Assembly (NCBI RefSeq): GCF_000264905.1
Contig: NW_006763134.1
Location: forward strand, 344,916 to 408,915
Reading direction: 5' to 3'
Length of the DNA: 64,000 nt
Source of the DNA: Stereum hirsutum FP-91666 SS1
Lineage: Eukaryota; Basidiomycota; Agaricomycetes; Russulales; Stereaceae
Shown piece by piece: positions 46,967 to 57,102 of this stretch. The notes below the pieces were generated by a model, which did no database searches, was not told the DNA's origin, and saw only the letters and a list, made by a program, of their open reading frames with translations. The position numbers and the translations under genes were made by a program. The stretch's first letter is position 1. Each line of letters begins with the position of its first letter.

Positions 46967-47342
46967 TCACTCGATAATGGAAGTCCAATGCGGAATAAGG
47001 AGAGTACGCGTTTGAAACACCGGAGTTCTATCCACAGTGAAGAACTTGGGGAAGACATCTCTAGCCCCAAGGCCTGGATCCATGAAGACACCCCCACCCC
47101 TTTGATGTTCGCTCTCCATCGCCACACTAGTCCAGCCCAGCCATTCCGGCACCTCTCCCTCCACGAACATCCCACACAGAGAGCAGGCTGAAGGATAGAG
47201 ACAGGACTCACATGTATCCCGGAGCTGGCGATACCTGTTCCTCATCCTCAAAGTCTACGTGGACAATAGTGGCTGTCCGTGAATAGAATATCGGGTCCTC
47301 CCATGTCCCCAGGTCGTCGAACGAAGGCGCTCGACTGACCAT
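46967..47342 (-). CDS. Small hypothetical ORF or 5' exon of the F-box gene
   Basis: An ATG at 47342 opens MVSRAPSFDDLGTWEDPIFY and SRTATIVHVDFEDEEQ. A GTGAGT donor after PGY and an acceptor at GGACTAG join it in frame to VAMESEHQRGGGVFMDPGLG, ARDVFPKFFTVDRTPVFQTR and TLLIPHWTSIIE, with a stop at 46967-46969. The peptide is about 95 residues, acidic, with no recognised family. Because it stops only about 30 bases before the F-box frame and that frame lacks an ATG, it may be the missing 5' exon rather than a separate gene. A transcript is needed to choose. Confidence 0.4.
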
Positions 47343-48305
47343 CTCTACACCTACAGTTTCTCAAAGTTTCAAAATCTGTATGTTCTGTGAAGCTGAAGTC
47401 GAGGAAGGCTGGTAAAATGAGACGGAATCAGGAGAGGGTGGCACCTGTACGAGTTTCAAACCGAATACGCTGAAGTAAGTCAACCGTGGGGATTACACTC
47501 AAGAGAAAGCACCTGGTTCTGTATACGTACTCGGCTAGTCGTTGCTTTGTACTCCAGTACCTTCCGATTGTGCTTTATACTAGACGAGAATTGATTGGGA
47601 AAGGCCGTGGTAGAGTATCTAATTGGGCAGAGTGTCGTGGTAGAGAACAAGTCGCGTCCGGTGCATCTAGTGGGGAACGGTCGGGACCAGGACCAGAAAC
47701 AAACGATCCGGTCCGCCCTCGGCCGCAGTGCCTGAGTACCGGCCGGTGTGGCGACGTAGTGGCCCGAGCACTGCAGAGGAGTTGCAGATGTTTGTCTCAA
47801 CACTATGGACCGTACTGTAGGTAGGGTGTAGCAAATACATAACCAAGCAATAATGACAAAACTCGGAGAAATTCATTCTATTCGATGTCGATAGGATATC
47901 TAAATCGTATTTTGTGGCGTCGTGTTCAGCCCCCACGTCAGGTGCCTCGGTCGTAAGTATCCCTCCTAATATTTTAGTTCCAACACTACTCTGACATTGC
48001 ATTCCCTTAAGATTAAATACCTTCGGTTAATCTGGAGGATAGACGGCTCGGGGAGGACAGTAGTATTTGGGAAGGAACACATCTGGAAAGTCGGGAGTTC
48101 ATACAATCGTCGTTATGATTGATATCAGGTGAAGTCGAGGGCCCATGACTGTTGAGATAACAGACTCGCGGAGTGGGATGGACGAAGATGGAGCGGCACG
48201 ACCAAAGTGACCGAGCAGTGTTTCCATACGTGCTCGTGCAGTTTCGAGTCCATAAAGAGAGATACCGGACAAGTTCGCGAACCATGGCTCACGAGCCAAA
48301 ACATC
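47343..48305. other. Intergenic region, no gene seen
   Basis: About 960 bases with only short open frames on both strands. A GTGGCGT site occurs near 47914. No gene is called. Confidence 0.45.
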
Positions 48306-49584
48306 CTAGTGCGGCTGTGCTCCAACTCGTCTCCCTAAATAAAATACCCTACGCCCACCGGGAGCTCTTTTAGACCTAACGCTCTTGCATTGTCCCCCTT
48401 TCAGACTTGGTGCTAAGTCCGTCGTCCCCATATCATCCGGAAAATAGATGGGCATCGCTTGAGGGCGTACGATGGGCGCTGCAGATGGTATGAGCGGGAA
48501 TTCGAGGTCACTGACATACGCGACCTCAGGCCACTGTGGATCTGGCTCCGCCCTCGAGTGCGAAGAATCGGGATGTCGCTGACGAAGGCTATCGTTATGA
48601 TTATACGGAAAATAGATCGTGGTGGAATACGCGACGTCGAGCCACCGTGGACTTAGCTCCGCCCTTGAGTGCGAAGGGTCGGGATGCCGCTGTTGAAGGC
48701 TGTCGTTATGAGCACGTGGGTGGTGCGTCGTCGTTTGGGATCGAAATTGGAGTTCTTCATGCTCTCGATGGTAATGACCGTGTTCGAGCTCTTCAAGTTG
48801 ATGCCATCTGTCGCTGTGGAAAACCGGAGACCTAGAGCACGCGAAAATCATCGCTGAAGCTGGAGGGTACATTGTCAGTCAGCACACTCTAAAACTGACC
48901 ACGACTATGCATACCTATTTTCACCATCATCCAAAATGGTGCCAGGATCACTATCCATAGGGCCGAAATGGACCAAACGACCTTCCGAACAACCCTCCCG
49001 TAGTTCCTATGAAAGAACCATCCCCAGAGTCCAACTCTCGGTGCTGCGGGCTCCATAAGTCCGCCCGCCCAGAACCTACACAACCCAATCCATACACATA
49101 CCGCCAGGCCAAACACATTCAACATCGTGTGTAGAGAGGAAACGGCGAGATAGTAAGGGAGCGATTTGACAGGGAAGAACGTACACAAGAGCAAGAACTA
49201 CCCCGAAACAAAGTTCAATCACTCCGGAACCAGTATTATATCCCGCCACTGCAAGCACGAACTTCGAGGCTCCGAATAGGATGGCACTGAAGGGGAAGAA
49301 GAGACGATAGGGCGTCCATTTGATGGTGCGCCATCGGGGTGTGGTCCTGGGCAGGTCTACTCATCGTACGTGACGGGAAACACAGTCATTATGGAGATTG
49401 AGGGTCGTATGATACTACGTACCTGATGGATCATCGAGGTCTGAGGAAGAGACTGGATGTGGGAGGTTGACGTTCTCAGTATCTGGAGAGGTGATTACCA
49501 TCAGTATCCGAAGATGATTTATATGAAAGAGTACGCACGACCATGATCATGAACGATATCAAGTGAAGTCGAGATCTCAGGCAT
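48306..49584 (-). CDS. Hypothetical multi-pass membrane protein with repeat tail, apparent frameshift
   Basis: Reading from 49584 the exons give MPEISTSLDIVHDHG, DTENVNLPHPVSSSDLDDPS, and a first membrane segment (RLFFPFSAILFGASKFVLAV, then GYNTGSGVIELCFGVVLALV). At about 49195-49215 the frame must shift by one base, with no usable splice site seen, to continue into VKSLPYYLAVSSLHTMLNVF, GLAVCVWIGLCRFW, VVWSISALWIVILAPFWMMV. After another intron comes a hydrophilic His-rich tail holding two in-frame 37-residue repeats (each starting HNDSL.QRHPD.SHSRAE). The stop is at 48306-48308. No known family was recognised. The shift could be a real inactivating mutation, a programmed or non-canonical event, or an assembly error. 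Confidence 0.5.
48517..48711. repeat. 111-bp tandem repeat, two copies (coding)
   Basis: Copy A starts at 48517 and copy B at 48628. The offset is 111 bases, exactly 37 codons, so the duplication stays in frame. Both copies begin TACGCGAC and share most positions through about 84 bases, while the remainder of the unit has diverged. On the minus strand they encode the HNDSL...SHSRAE repeats of the membrane protein tail. Confidence 0.8.
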
Positions 49585-50302
49585 GGACAGAGTATACAAA
49601 CAGAGAGATCGTTCTAGATCGCACGAAGATTCGGAGCTCTGTGATCAGAGTGTGTATAGAGAGTAAAGCCGTCGACCAATCGCTAACGCATCGAGGCAAT
49701 GCCATGGTAAAGAACCTCAAAAGGCTCTCCTGCATTTTATGCGCACCAGTGCTGTGCTGATTTGAGCGCTTATGATGGCACGAGCACTCGCAGACATATC
49801 GACTGAGGCTGTTGGTGTTGTTTTCGCATGAAGAACAAAGAACGACGGCAGGCCATGGCAACCGTGCTGATAATTGAATATTGCACTCAGAGTTACCCTG
49901 ACAGTATTTGACGATAGGCCACAGTAGAGTGCATCTATTGATCAGACAAAAAAAAGATTGAAACCCGAGGTTTGTGGAAGGAAGGAGGGAATGATGGTGA
50001 AGTTCAGAGCCCAATCCGAAAATCCCTCCGCCCATTCGGCAAGCTCCGGTCCTTCGTGTGGTGTGGCGTAAGTATGTATCCAATGTGGCCCGACGAGAAA
50101 GTGCCTGGGCAACGACTGCACGTACAAATTCTATCCATGGACATACGAATGACCTGACTTCTCCGACATTATAGGTAGGCGTCACATCACGCCCTGGTGA
50201 CTCGGCAGCAGCTATCTTACTGTACTATACTGTTCTGTCACACGTAGCAGCAAAAAAACATCCCAAGAAAGAAACCATTAATCCTCAACAGTCTACTAGC
50301 AC
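49585..50302. other. Intergenic region, no gene seen
   Basis: About 700 bases between the membrane protein start and the P450 stop, both on the minus strand. A 202-codon minus-strand frame here has no family signal and Cys/His/Ser-rich random-like composition; it was not called. A GTGTGGCGTA site lies near 50060. Confidence 0.45.
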
Positions 50303-53269
50303 TTACACCCTCCTCCTCACCCCAACCCTCGCATTCACAGGCCGAATCGTAATCTCCGGTGCCCACCTTGTCATCCACTTAAACCTCTCCTCCCACCCCT
50401 TTCCCTCCTTTTCCATCCTAACCACCTCAGGCGGAGGGATTATTTCGAACCGTTGGACAAAAAGAGCGAGGATGCAGATGCCTTCGGTCAGCGCAAATCG
50501 TGCACCGATGCAGCCGCGAGCGCCAGCGGAGAAGCCTAGGACTGATAAAGAGGTATTTATGAAGAAGAGCGTTAACGTAGGGTGATGAGCATAAGGATAT
50601 AATACATGAATATATACGCACATGCATCCCGAGGCCAACGATATGTCTCAGTATCTATAAACCTCTCAGGCCTGAAGTCTCTACAATCCGTTCCCCAATA
50701 CATCGCTACGATGGGTACCAAAAATTCAGAGTCGTCCATAAGGGATTCAGAGGGAAGAGGGGACGTACGGTTCCTATGCACCCCATAACAATCGATGAGA
50801 ATGGAACTCCCCTTCGGGATCGCAATCTCGAACTTCTCCATTCTCGGGCCATCACTAGTACCACCATCTTCAAGTTCACCACTGACACTGTCACCCTCCT
50901 CCTTTCTTCCATTTTCGAAAACTTTAAGACCTTTGGAGATCGCATCAGGCGTAAAACTTACGAGATCAGCCTTCGAGAATCTCCGTCCTGTGAGTTTCGT
51001 GTCCGAGGTTGTGACCTTTGGAAGGCGGGTCTCGACGGGGAAGAGACGGAGGGTTTCGCGGAATGTGGCGAGGGTGTATTCCTATAATGGCGGGATATAT
51101 GGGGAGACAATTATAATAAGAGTCCGTTAGAATGAAGAGCAAAGTGTCATGATTTTATTCAAACAAAGACGCACGAATTTCGGAAAGTCATCTTTGAATG
51201 TCTGTGAATAGAAGTAGTATAAATCGTGTGCTGTGTAGAGGAGGAGGGGGTAGAAACATACAGATGTGAAGTTCTCAGACGTCGTATCTGAGCCTTCCGG
51301 CCAAATTCGCATACTCTCCTCATACATCTTTTGTTGGACTTCAGGATGGAGTGCGATCAGGACAAGAGCGAAGCTGAGCGTATTCGCCGACGTTTCTGTG
51401 CCATACATGGGGTTCGGTATTAAAACCGACGAAATGATGAACGTAGAGGGCGCATGAGTGCAGTACGTACCATGTCCAGCCAGGAGAAACGTCTGCAATC
51501 CATGAAGTCAGAAAAATGCCAACTACGATTCACGAACAGGAAGAGTGAGGACTCACGAAAACATTAGACAACAACTCATCTTCCGTCAACCCTTTCTTCA
51601 CTCCTTCATCCCTCCCATCCTTAGCCCTACGACCCTCCACATCCCCATCGGCCTCCTCCTCCATATTCGCCCTCACCAAATTCCTCAACAACGCCGCATC
51701 GCCTCCCTTTAAATTAGACCTCCTCCCCACCGGAACTCCATCTCCATCCCCACCCACGCCCGCACACTTACCACGCAAAACATACTCGTCCCTCGCACTA
51801 GCCACAATATCCAACATATACCCCCTAAACTCTCCATACGCTTCCCTCGTCTCGTCCAACTTATCTGACAACCATGGGATCCTGGGCTTTAACGGTCCCC
51901 ATGACGGGAGAGCGTAGAGCCAGGTCGGGGTGAGGATTTTGATGGAGAGGGTGTTGATGACTGTGATTAATGATTTCGAGAATGGCAGGGCGGCCTGTGT
52001 CTCTATCTCTGTCTGTGTTCGCGTGTGGTTGGGACTGGTGAGAAAGGACTCGGAGGGTGATGCTGTAGATGACTCGGAGAGGTGGACTGAAGACCAGGAG
52101 GTGCGGATTCCGAAACCGGCGGCGGAGACGACGAGGAGGGTGAGCTATCAATTCAGACGCGGATTATCCCTTCGTTCCACTCGAAGCAGGAGGTATATGC
52201 TCATGAGCCTTACTTGACTTAGGGCGGGTACACAATCCAGCACGTAATCTCCTTCCCTCGTCACAACGTCTAGCTCACCGAACCATTCCCGCATCAGACG
52301 AATCGTCTCGATCCATACGAGTGCATTGTTTGCCTGTATGTATATTTCGTTAGTATCAACGTCGAACGATGAATCCTCTTCTGAGATGGGACTCAATGGA
52401 GAAGGAACACAGAAGATCTATGTAGAAGATGACATACCTCATTAAACGAAGGCATCGCCACCGCCCGATGTCTCTTCCATTCTGCCCCCTCGGCGCTCAA
52501 CAGGCTCTTTCCATACACGTTCACAAACTCATACTATCAACCGCGTCGAGCAAAGGTAACATTACGTAAAGGGGTAGATTCATTTCGGATTCAGCTCCTC
52601 ATCACAGCCATATTCTTCAGAATTGCGAAACAGCCGACATGTAGCAAGAAGCAGGTGCTTATCTATGGACTCAAAGGAAGAGGGAGGAAGAGGGATGAAG
52701 ACGCACCGATGGCTTCTGGAACGTATGTCTGTCCCCAGTGACGACCTTGATGGCCTCCGCGTCCGCAAGCCAGTAATACAATCTCCCAGAAAGAGGGCCG
52801 AATGCGGAAAGACAGGTGCTTCCGTATTGTTCGTAGGCTGCGACGCATCAAACGTGAAAGATATATGGACATCAACAGGAATTGAAGGAAGCGGAAGGGG
52901 GAGGGCAGGCAGGCAGGGGACGTACGCGTGAACTTGGAGTAGTATGATCCCAACGTCCTTGAATTAGGCCAGATCGATCCAAAGACGAGCGCGAGGGGAT
53001 GGACAGGATCGAGCCACTGTATTTGTTTCCCCGGGACGTTCCTATGTACAGTAGGTATATGCAAGTAAGTCAAGTTACGCGGCTGCAATTCGGGAACAAA
53101 ACTCTCGTCAAGAAGGTTCAACCACAGCAGTCTCGCAAGCATCGACCGGGAACGAGGCGAATGGGAACTTGACGTACCGGAGCGTATTAAGCGCATTCCG
53201 CCAGATAAGAGCTACCCTCACAAGACAGGCAAATCCCAGCAGACAAGCCAGTTTATAAAACACTGACAT
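50303..53269 (-). CDS. Cytochrome P450 monooxygenase
   Basis: Multi-exon gene from an ATG at 53269 to a stop at 50303-50305. The N-terminal membrane anchor is MSVFYKLACLLGFACLVRVA. Later segments are NVPGKQIQWLDPVHPLALVF, YEQYGSTCLSAFGPLSGRLY and LSDKLDETREAYGEFRGYML. The I-helix TFLLAGH joins ETSANTLSFALVLIALHPEV over an intron, rebuilding the AGHET oxygen-activation motif. The K-helix ExxR is in FRETLRLFPVETRLP, then IPKGSSILIDCYGVHRN, the PERF-type FRPERFIDTE, and the haem-binding loop LGFSAGARGCIGARFALTEG with the ligand Cys. All hallmark motifs are intact. An acidic Gly/Glu-rich insert lies between ARDEYVLRGK and LTEDELLSN. It is an ER-bound monooxygenase needing a P450 reductase; substrate and clan are unknown. 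Confidence 0.93.
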
Positions 53270-53823
53270 CGAGATTCAAGTTATAGTAACTACCGCGAAG
53301 GTTCTACGAACCGAGCTTGAAGAATGTTCCTTAGAGTCAAGTTCACCGCAAAAGCTCAAAGACAGCAACCTGGATAAGTTTTCGTTCTGTAACAAACGAC
53401 GACGAAGTGCTTGGAGACCAGTCGATGCAGAGTCAAGACTCAAGTTCGAAGCCTGCCTGAGGCCTTGAGGGTCCGAGAAACAGCACGAGCCTGGGAGTGT
53501 GAAAACTCTACGCATGACAGTTTCCATGACAGGCATAACCTAATCCTGCGTCCAAAGATGGTAGGACAGAATGGGACCGAATGCCTCGCAAGGGCCGGGT
53601 ATCGTCACGGTGGCGGGACCCGAGGAGGAGGAACGGCGGAACGCCACAGGGGTTCGGACTCCGCTATAATATTAATACGCCACTAGGATCCTCTTCGTTG
53701 TCGCCACATCCTCCTCCCTAAACTCCTAGTCCGACTCTGAGAAAGCCTCAGAGTTCACACTCCCCAGAGACGTTTGAATCCATCGCACATTCCATCTGAT
53801 CATCCAACATAAAACACAAATAA
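53270..53823. other. Divergent intergenic region
   Basis: About 550 bases between the P450 start (minus) and the next plus-strand start. No gene is seen; it should carry both promoters. Confidence 0.5.
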
Positions 53824-54595
53824 ATGCCCGCCCCACCTCCGCCACCACTCCTCTTCACCCTCAACGACCCCGCGCTCGTTTTTATTCCCTCCGCAACAGC
53901 ACTGTCGACAGACAATTCAAACCCGAAGCACTCGCACGGCGAGCACGGCGCGCACTCAACTAGAGTTTTCGAACAGGAGGGCGGATCGTGGTCACAGTGT
54001 TATTTTACTTCGGTCTATGTGTATACTTGGTACGTCACCGGCATGTCGTCGACGGAAAGACTAATCTGAAACTGAACGATACTTATACTTATACGTATGT
54101 TGGTAGTGACTCTGAGCACCAGCGTCGGAGAGAAATTGACGTAGGGGCGGCATATACGAATTTTCAGCTCGAGATCTCGGTGCGTGAAACCGCATATATC
54201 CACCTATTGCGCATATATCCCCCTTCTTCATTCACTTCTCCTCATATCCACCTCTCATACCACCCCCACCAGCCACCCCCTCATATCTCCTATCTCAACT
54301 CTAACTAATAAAACAGAAACTCCTCTCCCACCTCGTCCTCCAACACCTCCACTCGCCCTTCCCTCCCCACGTCCGCTCGTTCCTAATCGACGGAGCAGCG
54401 TACTCGCTCCGATGTGGTGCGTTTTCCCACCTTCTTCGTCTTCTGTGCCACCGAACCGAGAATGATACGAAAACCTCTGGTAAAGACCTCAAACCATGGC
54501 CATATGGGGAAACGCTCGAGCTTTCCTGGGGAACGACGCGGCTCGTGCCGATGGGGGAGAAGTGGCAGGTCGGGTTTCGGGTTGTTCAGTCTTGA
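53824..54595 (+). CDS. Hypothetical protein, 185 residues
   Basis: Three exons (53824-54029, 54107-54179, 54317-54595) join with consistent phase into 185 residues ending at a TGA. The introns have GTACGT/TAG and GTGCGT/CAG borders. The protein starts MPAPPPPPLLFTLNDPALVF and continues IPSATALSTDNSNPKHSHGE, VFEQEGGSWSQCYFTSVYVY, REIDVGAAYTNFQLEIS, KLLSHLVLQHLHSPFPPHVR, SFLIDGAAYSLRCGAFSHLL and PWPYGETLELSWGTTRLVPM, ending VGFRVVQS. It has no signal peptide or membrane helix, and no family was recognised. The frame-consistent introns are the main evidence that it is real. Confidence 0.6.
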
Positions 54596-55097
54596 AGTGT
54601 TGAAGTCTTGAGTCAGGGTGGGTTCTTGAGTACTGAGTTGTGGAGTCGAGGTCGAGGTGATACATACGCGTGTTCGGTGATGGAGCGATGGAGAGATGGG
54701 TGGTTTGTTCGACGAGGGAGGCCGGGTGGGGTGGGGTGGGTTGGGGTGCATGTAGGGAGCTGTACATATGAAGGATGTATGCGCTTTTGCTGTGGGCTAG
54801 TGGGAGCAGGTACACGGAGATACGAAGGGTGTGAGTATACGTATATGCATGATGATGGACAAGGTGATATGTCGCATATATCGTGTGTGGAGGTTCCTGC
54901 TGGTCGCAACGTCAGACAGAAAGGACTTGGGGGTGATAGTTATTGGTATGCGGAAGTAGATGGCGAATCCTCCGACGAGAGCAATAAAGGCGCGGGTAGA
55001 TTGCCAGAGCAGATAGAGTAGAAATACATCCCAGTAATGACCAAACGGTGACGAGCATCGTCCGCCTGAGAAGATAAATAAAATAGCATGGAGGCCT
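54596..55097. other. Convergent 3' region
   Basis: About 500 bases between the 185-residue protein and the BUD13 stop. A plus-strand frame through it (54608-55021) is G-rich and repetitive with no family signal, and is probably not coding. Confidence 0.5.
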
Positions 55098-56250
55098 TCA
55101 CATGTCGTCCACGCTCCAGTTGTAGCTCTCCTGGCCTCGTCGTTTACGCTCGTTTGTGCGCTGGAAGAGTTTCTTCTCGAAGCCGTTGCCACGATCTGTA
55201 GGGTATGGTATATGTTATAGCTTGGTCAGAGTGTATGTTCAAGAAGGGGAACACGCACCGACACCGTCCCATCTGTATCCAGGCTTGATACCGAAGCGAT
55301 TCGGCGGTGGTGCAGGGCCTGTGTACTCTGGTTTCCGTGGTCCCTTCGACCGCTTTTTCTATAACATAATATCATATCGTCAACACCCTCAACTCAAAGA
55401 CAGAAAACAAGAAACGCACGGTCAAAAATGCAGCCATAGGATCGTTCCACCTGTTCTCGTCCTTCAACCGCGCATTCATCTCCTCGTCGTCCCTCCGTCT
55501 CGTAAACTCCTTCCCCTTAATCTTCTCCAGCTCCTTCTTCCGCTCCTCTTCCTCCCCACGCTGCACCAGCCCCTTCCCCCACTCCATCTTCTTCGCCTCC
55601 CTCTCTTCCCTCTCCCGCTTCTTCCTCGCCGCCTCCGCCTTCTCCGCCTTCACATCGATCTTCCGCCCCGACATGTCTCGATACACCGTCTCCTGCGCTC
55701 GCTCCGCCTCCTCCTTCGACATCTTGACGTCCGCATCGCCAGAAGCCTCTGCCATACGCACAGCGAGCTCCTTCGCAGATAACAATCCTCCTCGATAAGC
55801 AGGCTTCGACGTTTCTGTACCGCCGTTCGTATCCACGACCATCGGCTCTTCATCCACAGGCAATGGCGGCGTAGGTTCCCGAATCGTCGCCCAGCCCGAA
55901 TCTTCCTCTCCACCTTCTCCTCCTGGTCCTTTACCTCCCTCGGCTGCACCACCTCCGACCCTCCGCTTCTTGAACCCCCGATCCGACGCGACGACCGCAT
56001 CCTTCATATCCTCATCCTCATCCTTCGCATTCAAACTCGCCCAGCCCGCCTCATCCTCATCTACTATCTTTGCTCCATATCCTTTTGGTATCGTACTATG
56101 CGTGGACGTGGAGGCGGAGGTGGAAGAGGAGGAGGGCGATTCGAAAGCGGCTTTACGTTTCTTTTTCTTCTTGGTCGGTTCGCGGGCGAGGATGGCGTCT
56201 GCTTTCGGGCCGGACATGTATTTCTCGGCGAGGTAGGCTTTCATTGACAT
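55098..56250 (-). CDS. BUD13: BUD13, pre-mRNA splicing factor of the RES complex
   Basis: Begins at 56250 with [20 protein letters not shown] followed by a Lys-rich stretch ([11 protein letters not shown]). The central part is acidic and low-complexity. Then comes the family's conserved C-terminal half: [79 protein letters not shown] joined over an intron to [53 protein letters not shown] and the final [11 protein letters not shown]13 works with Snu17/Ist3 and Pml1 in the nucleus as the retention-and-splicing complex. It is about 330 residues long, between the yeast and animal proteins. GTGGCG-type boxes lie about 140 and 190 bases upstream. Confidence 0.95.
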
Positions 56251-57102
56251 TGTGGGTGCTTATTGGGAGAGAGTCGTGAGGTGTATTGGGGGAGAGGTGG
56301 AGGTAGGACGAGGAGGGAGTGGGAAGTAGTGGGAGGTGGTAGGAGGTGGTGGTGGTGGAAGGAGGACGAGTGTCGTTCGCGCTGGAAGTGTGGCGTGGCG
56401 TGTAGCGGGCCGGATTCTGCCGGAGAGGGGCGCACGGTGCCACAGTGACACTTCTCACGATTGGTGAAAAGCGTAATTATATTATTTCTTCTCAATTTCT
56501 TCTCTTCTCAGCTCTGACTTCCTGGATTTTCCTTTTCATCGCTTCCATGGCCATGCGTATTGGCACCTCTGCAATTTTGTCCTACTTATCGGGGGGCCGG
56601 TTGTTGTGGCCCTGTGACTGCGGAGGTTCTCTCAACTGGCAGCGATTGTCATCTCGCTATCTCGTCTTCCTCTCTCAATCCTCTCTTCCCGAACCGTCTC
56701 TTTCGAGCTCTGGAAGGGAAGTCTGAGATACCGCTACAGTGCTACAGTACAGTGTTACTGCCAGTCCTAGTGCTCGCTCGCAGTCGTCACCTAGCCGCCG
56801 CGCTCTGCATATGATATATCGATATCTGGGCCATTAGCCTTCCGACAGCCTTATCTTGCACCATATACACATATCTCAATCACAGCTCGAAGAGCTCCCT
56901 CGGGCTTCAAAGCTTCACAAACGTATCTTCACACTTCACTGGCAGGGCAGTTGAACCCCCGTCTCCAGTCTCCATCTAACCCGCTCTGAGCTACGGCTTC
57001 GACATTGATACGGGCTTCAAGCTCTGACTTCTCCTCGTTCAACCCCGATCCTCTACTTGTTGACCTTGAGCTTGAACTTGGGCCAGATTCATTTGATTGA
57101 CA
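56251..57102. other. Divergent intergenic region (BUD13 / aminotransferase)
   Basis: About 850 bases holding both promoters. Near BUD13 are GTGGCGTGGCG (about 56389-56400) and GTGCCACAGTG (about 56437). No gene is seen. Confidence 0.5.

Noticed and set aside
49577..50185. Minus-strand 202-codon open frame
   Set aside because: It overlaps the start of the membrane protein in another frame; composition is random-like and no domain or splice support was seen.
54608..55021. Plus-strand 137-codon frame after the 185-residue gene
   Set aside because: G-rich and repetitive, without family features; it lies in the convergent 3' region.
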